Origin: Oscillospiraceae bacterium
Lineage (GTDB): Bacteria; Bacillota; Clostridia; Oscillospirales; Acutalibacteraceae
Assembly (NCBI GenBank): GCA_015065725.1
Contig: SVPV01000012.1
Span: 1 to 63,866, forward strand
Reading direction: 5' to 3'
DNA: 63,866 nucleotides
Positions 35,230-43,047 of this stretch are shown piece by piece. Made by a program: the position numbers and the translations under genes. Under the pieces are notes generated by a model. The model made no database searches. It saw only the letters and a program-made list of their open reading frames with translations, and was not told the origin of the DNA. Numbering within the stretch: position 1 is the stretch's first letter; each line of letters opens with the position of its first letter.

Positions 35230-35925
35230 TTAATAGGCAAATTTTTCAATCTGTTTTTTTAGTTTTAATATTATACGCTTTTCAAGTCTTGAAATATACG
35301 ACTGCGAAATACCAAGTGAATCTGCCACCTCTTTTTGAGTGTATTCTTCATATCCACCCATACCGAACCGCATTTGCATTATCTGTTTTTCACGTGGCGG
35401 AAGTTCGTCTACTAGCTTTAGCAGTTCTGTCTTTTCATCCTCCTGCTCAATACCTCTGCCAACCTCATCGCCGTCACTGCCTAAAACATCAGAAAGCAAA
35501 AGCTCATTACCGTCCCAATCAACATTTAAAGGTTCGTCTATTGAAATTTCATTTCTATGCGAAGAAGCTTTTCTTATATACATTAAAATTTCGTTCTCAA
35601 TACAGCGTGAAGCGTATGTAGCAAGCTTTATATTTTTGTCAACACAAAATGTATTTACCGCCTTAATTAATCCTATTGTGCCTATAGAAATCAAATCCTC
35701 AATACCAGCACCGTTTATCTCGAATTTTCTTGCTATATAAACTACAAGCCGCAAATTATGTACTATAAGCTTTTCTCTAGAGGCTGTATCTGCCGCCTCT
35801 AACAGTTTCCGCTCCTCCTCTAGAGTTAAAGGCGGCGGCAAGGTTTCGGGGCCGTTTATGTAAAAAATCGGTTTAATTATACCGAGTTTTACTAAAATCT
35901 TATTAAAAAAACTTTTTATGTGCAT
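35230..35925 (-). CDS. sigE: Sporulation sigma factor SigE
   Basis: Mother-cell sigma factor. The 231-residue protein begins with the pro-sequence region typical of SigE ([22 protein letters not shown], where SpoIIGA cleaves upstream of the sigma core), then region 2 ([16 protein letters not shown]...[14 protein letters not shown]) and region 4 ([14 protein letters not shown]...[23 protein letters not shown]). It starts 12 nt after spoIIGA. Confidence 0.96.
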   Translation of the reverse strand: MHIKSFFNKILVKLGIIKPIFYINGPETLPPPLTLEEERKLLEAADTASREKLIVHNLRLVVYIARKFEINGAGIEDLISIGTIGLIKAVNTFCVDKNIKLATYASRCIENEILMYIRKASSHRNEISIDEPLNVDWDGNELLLSDVLGSDGDEVGRGIEQEDEKTELLKLVDELPPREKQIMQMRFGMGGYEEYTQKEVADSLGISQSYISRLEKRIILKLKKQIEKFAY

Positions 35926-35937
35926 AGTATATCCTAC

Positions 35938-36762
35938 CTATTCTAAAATTTTGGGATTAATTATTGCATTATAACCGTCTTTAATTTCTGCTTTTGAAAC
36001 TGCTAAAATCGGACCTTTTAAAACCTTTCTTTTTTTACCGCAATTAACATATGCTTTATCGCATCGATATCCGTCAAGAAGTGTAGTTCCGCTAACTGTT
36101 GATATCGGTAATGCCCTATACCGTCTTTTAAGCTTTTCGTTGGTTGGATAACCGTCAAATAGGCTATACGCCACACTTTCGTCAACAACAATTATTTCTG
36201 AAGTTCTAAAAACGTCTTCAACAGAGTTTCCTGTATCAACAATAGCATTTAGCTGTGTGCTGACATTGTCTGCTACAACCTCAATATTGCATTTTTCACA
36301 AAACACACAATTGTTTTCGGTAATAACACGCACTACTGCCGTTATAAGATAAGCAACCGCAGAAAACATAATTAAAAACACGGGCGAAACATTAAAATAA
36401 ACGACAGAATTATTAATTATCATACCGTTTGGTTTGAATATATACCAAACTGCCATCATTCCGCCGCCATATCCCATAGTAACGGCACTTAAAACTGCAA
36501 AACATTTTAAATAATATTTTAGGTTCTGAAATCCAAATGTAATTAAACACATTACAGCCGATACACCTAATTTTATCATAAATTCAAGCAGTATTGACGT
36601 TTTTGGTAAAAATATGTAGAGCGAGGAAGCGGCACCCACAGATGAGCCTAAAATCATTCGCAATAAAGAAATCTTATTTTTTAAAAGTCTCCCTGTTAGA
36701 CTTAATAAAAAATAGTCTACAATTAAATTAATAAGTAATAAAACATCCGCATAAACCGTCAT
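35938..36762 (-). CDS. spoIIGA: Sigma-E processing peptidase SpoIIGA
   Basis: Membrane-anchored aspartic protease that activates pro-SigE. The 274-residue protein has five N-terminal membrane helices and a C-terminal protease domain with the active-site motif AIVDTGNSVED. Directly upstream of sigE on the same strand, the classical arrangement. Strong evidence that the organism sporulates. Confidence 0.95.
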   Translation of the reverse strand: MTVYADVLLLINLIVDYFLLSLTGRLLKNKISLLRMILGSSVGAASSLYIFLPKTSILLEFMIKLGVSAVMCLITFGFQNLKYYLKCFAVLSAVTMGYGGGMMAVWYIFKPNGMIINNSVVYFNVSPVFLIMFSAVAYLITAVVRVITENNCVFCEKCNIEVVADNVSTQLNAIVDTGNSVEDVFRTSEIIVVDESVAYSLFDGYPTNEKLKRRYRALPISTVSGTTLLDGYRCDKAYVNCGKKRKVLKGPILAVSKAEIKDGYNAIINPKILE

Positions 36763-36876
36763 ATCTATCCCCCACTTTTAATGCGGTAAAGCTATGCATT
36801 ACTAATATAAAACTATTATACTAAAGGCTTAGAGTAAAATTTGTCATATTATAGATAAAATATTGGTCGAAAAAGG

Positions 36877-36908
36877 AAAAACGCACAGTAATAAATACTG
36901 TGCGTTTT
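36877..36908 (-). terminator. Terminator after glnA
   Basis: 13-bp stem AAAACGCACAGTA/TACTGTGCGTTTT with a 5-nt loop and T-run on the minus strand. Confidence 0.92.
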
Positions 36909-36923
36909 AAGTTTAAATATATA

Positions 36924-38348
36924 TTATAGATTATAATATTTATCAAATTCTGCAGGATGCGGAATTTTAGATAGCTCGCGACATTCCTCACGCTTGGTTT
37001 TAATGAAGTTTGCAAGCAACTCTTCAGGGAATACGCCGCCCTCGGTTAAATAATCGTGGTCCTTTTCGAGTGCATCAAGTGCCTCGTCAAGAGAGGTCGG
37101 TAGCTGATGAAGCTTTGCTTTTTCCTCATCACTTAATTTGTAAAGATTAAAGTCATAGGGGCCCCAACCATTTTCGTGCGGGTCGATCTTATTTTTAATG
37201 CCGTCAAGACCTGCCATAAGAATTGCCGCATAGCAGAAATATGGATTACAGGTGGCATCGGGGTTACGAAGCTCAAAACGACGCTTTGTAGGTGCCTTTG
37301 CATATGCAGGAATACGAATTACTGCACTGCGGTTAGAGGTAGCATAACCTACTGTTACAGGTGCCTCAAAACCAGGTACTAAACGTTTGAATGAGTTGGT
37401 GCTTGGATTTGTAATAGCACAAAGCGAAGCAATGTGCTTTAAAAGTCCGCCCATAAAATAGTGAGCTTCACGACTTAAATTGGCATAACCGCCGTCGTCA
37501 GAGAATACAGGCTCACCGTCCTTTAATAAAAGCATATGCACGTGCATACCGCTGCCTGCTTCACCGTAAATAGGCTTCGGCATAAATGTAGCAGTTTTAC
37601 CGTGTTTAATGGCTGTGTTGTGAATGATATATTTAATCATCATAGTAGCGTCAGCCATTTTAGACATTTGACCTAACTGTGGCTCAATCTCAAATTGACC
37701 AGAAGCTGCAACCTCAGGATGATGATAATTTATTTCAATACCTGCGTCTTTCATATGCAGACACATTTCACTGCGGCACTCATAACCTTGGTCAAAAGGC
37801 TTTGCAATGTGATAAGCCTTTTGCTTTTGAACAACGCATCCCTTGCCTTCAAATGCACTGTTCCAATAGGACTGCTGTGTATCTACCGTAAAGCCTACAC
37901 TATTGGGTGCTACTTCCCAACCCACTTGATCGAAAAGATAAAACTCAAACTCAGGCAAAATCATCATAGTATCAGCAATGCCCAAATCCTTCATATACTT
38001 TTCGGCAGCTAAAACTATATTACGCGGATACTGAGCTAACGGACGATTTTCGGGACTTGCGATAATCATAGCATTACCCGTCATTGAAAGTGTTTTTATA
38101 TCACAAAACGGGTCGATAACAGCTGTATCGGGGTCGGGGATAAATACCATATCGCTCTTTTCAACCACCGCATAACCGTAGTTAGAGGCGTCAAAACCAA
38201 TACCGCTTTTCATAGTGTCCTCCGAAAAATTCTCGGCAGGAATTGTAACATGACGATACTGACCGTTAATGTCAACCATCTTAAAATCAACCATTTGAAT
38301 GTCGTTATCCTTAATCATCTTAAGAATATCTTTAATGCTTTTTGCCAT
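36924..38348 (-). CDS. glnA: Type I glutamine synthetase
   Basis: Makes glutamine from glutamate and ammonia. The 474-residue protein has beta-Grasp N-terminal and catalytic domains with PEFEFYLFD, NYHHPEVAASGQFEIEPQ, the FMPKPIYGEAGSGMHVH ATP-binding stretch, NRSAVIRIPAY and RRFELRNPD. A Tyr in FNLYKLSDEE occupies the place of the adenylylation site region, though the surrounding sequence is not the enterobacterial one. RBS AAGGAGTG; own promoter at 38381-38409 and own terminator, so it is monocistronic. Confidence 0.96.
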   Translation of the reverse strand: MAKSIKDILKMIKDNDIQMVDFKMVDINGQYRHVTIPAENFSEDTMKSGIGFDASNYGYAVVEKSDMVFIPDPDTAVIDPFCDIKTLSMTGNAMIIASPENRPLAQYPRNIVLAAEKYMKDLGIADTMMILPEFEFYLFDQVGWEVAPNSVGFTVDTQQSYWNSAFEGKGCVVQKQKAYHIAKPFDQGYECRSEMCLHMKDAGIEINYHHPEVAASGQFEIEPQLGQMSKMADATMMIKYIIHNTAIKHGKTATFMPKPIYGEAGSGMHVHMLLLKDGEPVFSDDGGYANLSREAHYFMGGLLKHIASLCAITNPSTNSFKRLVPGFEAPVTVGYATSNRSAVIRIPAYAKAPTKRRFELRNPDATCNPYFCYAAILMAGLDGIKNKIDPHENGWGPYDFNLYKLSDEEKAKLHQLPTSLDEALDALEKDHDYLTEGGVFPEELLANFIKTKREECRELSKIPHPAEFDKYYNL

Positions 38349-38380
38349 AAGAACACTCCTTATGTATTTTTTACCACATT

Positions 38381-38409
38381 ATTATACCAATTTTTTATAT
38401 ACTAGTCAA
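38381..38409 (-). promoter_or_regulatory. Promoter of glnA
   Basis: Minus strand -35 TTGACT (38409-38404), 17-nt spacer, -10 TATAAT (38386-38381); leader about 25 nt. Confidence 0.78.
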
Positions 38410-38437
38410 TTAAAATTTTAAGCCTATTTAATGCTTG

Positions 38438-39220
38438 TCATTCATCAACCCAAGTATTAATTTCATCAGCTAATATCTTTACAAACTCTAAACGCCAAAT
38501 GTTAGAATTAAGCTTTTTTGCATCATCTTTATTAGTTGCATATCCCATTTCAATGAGTAATGATGGAAAATCGCAATATCTGGTAACAGTATAAGCATCT
38601 GCGTCGTTGCTTGCAGTTGTTTTTGTATAGTTATCAAAATTAACTGATAACGAATTACAAAGCTGAGCTACTCTATCGGCAAAAGGATTGTTCTCATAAT
38701 AATACAGTTCATACTGACTCAGTTCAGGATGGTTTATAATGCTATTAATATGTAACGAAACAAGCAAATCAATTTGATTTGTTTTATTGACACCGCAAGC
38801 ATAAATCGCCCTTTCGTATGCAGAAAAAACATTGTTTTCAATAAGCCTTGTATTATCATATTCAATATTATATTTGTTTGCAGTACTAATTATTTGCTTA
38901 CAGGTTGGAAATTTTTCGCCGTCGTGGGTGAGGATAACCATTATATTGCGTTTTTCAAGTTCTGTCTTTAGTAGCTTTGCTATCTTAATTGTAACTTCTG
39001 CTTCCACACCTGAAAGGAATTCGCTTTCACAGCCTATATCACCAAAACCGTGACCGGCATCAATGCAAACAACAGCCTTTGGATTTTCTATCACAGAAGA
39101 CACCTTGCTGCTTTCGTGAAGTATATCATCGATATTCAAATTAAAATCATAATCACTGATATAAACACAAGCAACCACGACGACTATAGCTACTAATACA
39201 AATGCAAAAATTTTTTTCAT
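38438..39220 (-). CDS. N-acetylmuramoyl-L-alanine amidase (Amidase_3)
   Basis: The 260-residue protein has an N-terminal membrane anchor or signal (residues 5-20) and an Amidase_3 zinc domain with CIDAGHGFGD (His57), GVEAEV (Glu ligand), LVSLHINS and the catalytic-type Glu in LLIEMGYATN. It cleaves the MurNAc-L-Ala bond in peptidoglycan. ATG 39220 follows CGGAGGAAG. Expression may depend on the structured leader at 39237-39445. It resembles CwlD-type sporulation amidases in size, but that is not proven. Confidence 0.92.
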   Translation of the reverse strand: MKKIFAFVLVAIVVVVACVYISDYDFNLNIDDILHESSKVSSVIENPKAVVCIDAGHGFGDIGCESEFLSGVEAEVTIKIAKLLKTELEKRNIMVILTHDGEKFPTCKQIISTANKYNIEYDNTRLIENNVFSAYERAIYACGVNKTNQIDLLVSLHINSIINHPELSQYELYYYENNPFADRVAQLCNSLSVNFDNYTKTTASNDADAYTVTRYCDFPSLLIEMGYATNKDDAKKLNSNIWRLEFVKILADEINTWVDE

Positions 39221-39236
39221 TTTAACTTCCTCCGAA

Positions 39237-39266
39237 TAAAAAGTGCGACAACCGAAGCCGCCGCAC
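39237..39266 (-). terminator. UUCG-capped terminator in the amidase leader
   Basis: Minus-strand 10-bp stem GTGCGGCGGC/GTTGTCGCAC (three G-U pairs) with a TTCG loop, followed by T5, ending 16 nt before the amidase start. Its 3' half TTGTCGC is complementary to GCGACAA at 39291-39285, the edge of the upstream long hairpin, so an alternative pairing exists. Confidence 0.78.
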
Positions 39267-39289
39267 AAAAAACGCAAACTCCAATTGTC

Positions 39290-39445
39290 GCCAAACAAAT
39301 TAAATAGAACTAAGGTATCACTACCATAACTACCTAACGGAATTTGCATTTTTATCAAACCCTAAAGTAATTATGGCAAAAAACAACAATAATATCCTTA
39401 AAATAAAAAAGATACCATTAGTTCTAAATATAAAATTTGTTTGGC
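39290..39445 (-). ncRNA. Candidate structured RNA: 156-nt long-hairpin leader or stand-alone ncRNA
   Basis: Minus strand. 5' segments GCCAAACAAATT, TAGAACTAA and GGTATC pair with 3' segments GATACC, TTAGTTCTA and AATTTGTTTGGC (12 + 9 + 6 bp with one bulge and one internal loop). Inside, CCATAATTACT pairs with GGTAGTTATGG. A consensus promoter predicts a start within a base or two of 39445, exactly the 5' end of the outer stem. No known riboswitch consensus was recognised; 6S-like RNA or a new attenuator are the options. Confidence 0.6.
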
Positions 39446-39451
39446 AAACTT

Positions 39452-39480
39452 ATTATACTACTAAAGTTTGCTTTTATCAA
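39452..39480 (-). promoter_or_regulatory. Promoter of the structured RNA/amidase transcript
   Basis: Minus strand -35 TTGATA (39480-39475), 17-nt spacer, -10 TATAAT (39457-39452). Confidence 0.78.
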
Positions 39481-39559
39481 CATTTTTATAAAAAGTTAAA
39501 GAGAGAATCTTTAAAATTCTCTCTTTTTAAAGTAAAAAATTAAAATTTCAAAACACATT

Positions 39560-41545
39560 TTAAGAGATATTTTCTATAATATCACTTATTTCAAGATAGT
39601 TATGTTTTACCACATTATTAGAATATAATGTTATCACTTTTCCGTCTGCAGAGCTATATATCGCATATGCATAAGCGTAATAATCGTCATCTAAAAACTC
39701 GCTGTCCACTGAACCGTAATTTATATGACAAGCATACTCATAATATTCATCTGTGCGGTCATACAGTTGTGTGGCTTTTACATTTTTACCGCCGGACAAT
39801 TGCTTATGTGAAAGGGCAATGTCGGCTTGGGCTTCTTTAAATAAAAGTGTACCGCATGTCTTCAAAGTATATTCGATACCATCTTCTATATAAGTACGAT
39901 ATGCACGTGAACGAAAACGCATTTTATAAGCTTCAGTATTTACACTTGTACCTACTACCGCAATATTTGCTGTTCCGCAGTCAACAAACTCAACATTTAC
40001 AACTATACCGTCAATATCATTTTGCAGTTTGAATTCAAACGTGGTATATTGTGATTCACCATTAGAATTAAAGCTACCGTCAGCATTAATAGCACCTGTA
40101 CGTACAATAATAGGATAGGTATTACCGTCATAGGTGTACGTAAGACCGTTTGCTTTAAGTACTTTTCCTTCGTCAGCAGTAGCAGTTACTATAAAGGTGT
40201 TGTAGTCGCCGTATAGTTCTCTTTTAATAAAAACTGTACCGTTTGTAATTGTGCTATCGATAGTGATATCATCGTAATTATTAGTTAGCAATCCGCCAAT
40301 ATTAGTATCTATAAGCGTAGTATCATTAACAGCCGAGCAAGAAATTTCAACGGTATGCTTCCCCTCCGATAACTGATGCTCCAACATAAATACTTGTGCG
40401 TGAGAATATGCCTGCCAACCTAAATTTCCGCCTTTTTCAACCTCAAAGGTTTTAGCCTTACCGCCGTCAATTTTATACGATATATTAAAGCCTTTATCGG
40501 TCATTTTAAATAGCACACCAAGCGACGTACCGTAAAATTCAGCAGTAATTGTACCCGTTTGTGTAGTATTTAAATAATTATTAGTAATAGGTACAGTCTC
40601 AATAGTATAATCCGTTCCATACATATTAGCATTAACAGAACTGTTTACTAGAGTAAATTCGTCACTAAATGTAATATCCTCTGCTGTGATAATATTGGGT
40701 TTTAAAATTAAACAATCATTTTTTGCACGGGGCAAATTATTTGCATAGTTATAAAGCGATGTATCTTCAATTGTTGTATCTGTTAAATAAGTTGTGAGTA
40801 AATTGTTTTTTATTTCATTGAAATAAATTTCATATCCACGCCAAGACGGATGGAGATTATCTACGGTATAATAGTAATTATCAGCAGTTTCATTGGTAGT
40901 TCCAATTCTTTCCGTAATTGCCGTTTGTACAGGTATACCCATATCAATAAACGGTATATTATAGTGGTCCGATATTGCTTTATACGCTACTCTCGAAACA
41001 GAGGTTTCTGAGCGTGCAGTTATAACCATAACAACCTCTGCATAAGGATTATACTTTAAAATATTTAAATATAGCGACTCTGCTTGACGCTGCAAATCCT
41101 CAGTAGTTTGTGTTGGATAGGTAATGTCATTAGAAGTAAACTCTATAAACACAAGGTCGGGCATATCATGACCGTTTTCGTTCATTAAAGTTTTTTCTAG
41201 ACGGAAAAGTCCAAAGTTTGTTGCGGTATCCGAAAGACCTGCATTAACCGTTTCAATAGTGGCTTCAGGATAATTCTCTTTAAACCAATTGCTAGTACGG
41301 TTAACCCAAGACAAATCAATGCTACCATCGAATTGTGTTGCAGAACCACCGTAGGTTATAGAACCGCCTATATAACCTATTGTAAGCTTCTTTTCTGCAG
41401 TTAAAAGATTATAAGTATTTGATAACGGATGTTTTAATGTTACAGTACTTGTACGGCTTTCTGCCGATACACTAAAAACTAAGCACGAGCAAAACAATGA
41501 CAAACCTAGCATAATAGATAAGATTTTTTTGACTTTCTTACACAT
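39560..41545 (-). CDS. Secreted multidomain SGNH/GDSL hydrolase
   Basis: The 661-residue protein has a signal peptide (cleavage near VSA-ES, residues 28-29). The SGNH domain has block I YIGGSITYGG (Ser62), a FIEFTSNDIT block III and block V DNLHPSWRGYE. A beta-sandwich region follows (residues about 270-400, TITAEFYGTSLGVLF, YKIDGGKAKTFEV) and a C-terminal domain of about 250 residues that I do not recognise. No lipobox or LPxTG is seen, so it is secreted free. It is last in the run of GH2-GH3-GH1 genes, consistent with removing acetyl groups from their substrate. RBS GGAGGTTGTT. Confidence 0.85.
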   Translation of the reverse strand: MCKKVKKILSIMLGLSLFCSCLVFSVSAESRTSTVTLKHPLSNTYNLLTAEKKLTIGYIGGSITYGGSATQFDGSIDLSWVNRTSNWFKENYPEATIETVNAGLSDTATNFGLFRLEKTLMNENGHDMPDLVFIEFTSNDITYPTQTTEDLQRQAESLYLNILKYNPYAEVVMVITARSETSVSRVAYKAISDHYNIPFIDMGIPVQTAITERIGTTNETADNYYYTVDNLHPSWRGYEIYFNEIKNNLLTTYLTDTTIEDTSLYNYANNLPRAKNDCLILKPNIITAEDITFSDEFTLVNSSVNANMYGTDYTIETVPITNNYLNTTQTGTITAEFYGTSLGVLFKMTDKGFNISYKIDGGKAKTFEVEKGGNLGWQAYSHAQVFMLEHQLSEGKHTVEISCSAVNDTTLIDTNIGGLLTNNYDDITIDSTITNGTVFIKRELYGDYNTFIVTATADEGKVLKANGLTYTYDGNTYPIIVRTGAINADGSFNSNGESQYTTFEFKLQNDIDGIVVNVEFVDCGTANIAVVGTSVNTEAYKMRFRSRAYRTYIEDGIEYTLKTCGTLLFKEAQADIALSHKQLSGGKNVKATQLYDRTDEYYEYACHINYGSVDSEFLDDDYYAYAYAIYSSADGKVITLYSNNVVKHNYLEISDIIENIS

Positions 41546-41595
41546 AACAACCTCCAAAATACTAAAAAATTCACATATTGTGTAGCAGTATATTA

Positions 41596-42960
41596 CTATT
41601 TAAAAGACTCCGATAAATTTCTACCATTATTCTTAATTAAGTTTTGATACCAATAGAACGAATCCTTTGGAATACGCTCCATAGTTTCATAATTTACATA
41701 TACAAGACCAAACCGCTTAGAATAACCGTATGCCCATTCAAAATTATCCATAAACGACCAGTACATATAACCTGCAACATCTATTCCTTCATCAATCGCC
41801 GTTTCTAATTCATTTAAGTGAAGCCCTATAAAATCACTTCTGCTTTGGTCATGCACCTTTCCGTCTAATGCAATAAAATCATTACAAGCAATACCGTTTT
41901 CAGAAATAATAATAGGTTTTTTATAACGCTCATATAAAAACTTGGGTCCCCAATATAAATTCTTTGGTGTAATAGCCCAACCTATTGCAGTATATGGCAT
42001 ATCAACAGAATGTTTCACGTACTCGTATCCGTCACCTGCTGCACGTACACGGGAACCTGTATAAATATTCTGGCAATAAAAATCTATCGGCTCTGATATT
42101 ATTTTCAAATCTTCCTTATAAGATTTTGGTAGGTATTTACCATACAAACGGAAGGCTTCGGTATCTTCGGGATATGTTCCAAGCATTATGGGGTCACTCC
42201 ACCATGCCACATTACCGGTAAGATTATTTGCAGTAACATCAAAATACCGTTTTCTTGCTGCTTCTATATCCTCTTTTGAATCGGTCAAAGGCATTGCCAC
42301 ATCACCACACGGTGCATAGCCTATTTTTCCGTCGGGAACTAGTTTTCTAAATGCTTTTACCGTCAAGCCGTGTGCCAACATAACATTATGCATTTTTAAA
42401 ACCAAATCACGCTTTAAACATTTAAGTCCTGGTGCATGTTCACCCTTGTCATACGCCAATCCTATAAAGCATTGCGGCTCATTAAAAGTAATAAAGTGTT
42501 TTACCCTATCAGCAAATTCTTTAAATACTACCTCGGCATATTCTAAAAACCACTTCGGACTATCGGGATTACTCCAATTTCCTTTCTTTTCCAACTCATA
42601 AGGATAGTCCCAATGAAATAGGGTTATGTACGGCTCAATACCGTTTTCAAGCAGGCAATCAATGAGTTCGTTATAAAAATCTATACCTTTTTGATTTACC
42701 TTTCCTACACCGTCTGGAAGAATTCTTGGCCAAGACAGCGAAAAGCGATATGCTTTTACGCCTAATTCTTTCATAAGTTTAATATCTTCTTTAAAACGGT
42801 GATAATGGTCACAAGCAACCTCTCCTGTATGTCTACCAAAGCATTTGCCCTCTTCAGTAAAAACATCCCATACAGACAAACCTTTTCCATCTTCGTCAAA
42901 CGCACCTTCAATTTGATATGACGAGGTAGCTACGCCCCATGCAAAATCATCTTTAAACAT
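41596..42960 (-). CDS. Glycoside hydrolase family 1 beta-glycosidase
   Basis: The 454-residue cytoplasmic enzyme has the GH1 N-terminal signature FAWGVATSSYQIEGA, the acid/base Glu161 in TFNEP and the nucleophile Glu354 in ISENG. It hydrolyses beta-glucosides, beta-galactosides or related disaccharides. No signal peptide. Lacks the phospho-sugar-specific SxxK-type C-terminal loop as far as I can tell, and there is no PTS gene near, so a non-phosphorylated substrate is likely. Confidence 0.94.
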   Translation of the reverse strand: MFKDDFAWGVATSSYQIEGAFDEDGKGLSVWDVFTEEGKCFGRHTGEVACDHYHRFKEDIKLMKELGVKAYRFSLSWPRILPDGVGKVNQKGIDFYNELIDCLLENGIEPYITLFHWDYPYELEKKGNWSNPDSPKWFLEYAEVVFKEFADRVKHFITFNEPQCFIGLAYDKGEHAPGLKCLKRDLVLKMHNVMLAHGLTVKAFRKLVPDGKIGYAPCGDVAMPLTDSKEDIEAARKRYFDVTANNLTGNVAWWSDPIMLGTYPEDTEAFRLYGKYLPKSYKEDLKIISEPIDFYCQNIYTGSRVRAAGDGYEYVKHSVDMPYTAIGWAITPKNLYWGPKFLYERYKKPIIISENGIACNDFIALDGKVHDQSRSDFIGLHLNELETAIDEGIDVAGYMYWSFMDNFEWAYGYSKRFGLVYVNYETMERIPKDSFYWYQNLIKNNGRNLSESFK

Positions 42961-43047
42961 ACTTTAAACCTCTTTCTTATTTATCAAAAATATTCTCGCC
43001 AATGTTTAGCGGTGTTCTTTTTACCATTCCATGACCGCATTTTCTCA

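Noticed and set aside
39221-39358. 46-residue N-terminal extension of the amidase from a TTG at 39358
   Set aside because: It falls in the structured leader and terminator; ATG 39220 has a strong RBS and begins the membrane segment.
39290-39445. Miniature inverted-repeat transposable element (terminal inverted repeats)
   Set aside because: No target-site duplication is seen at the ends, the arms pair along most of their length with inner helices, and the promoter fits the edge; kept instead as a structured RNA candidate.
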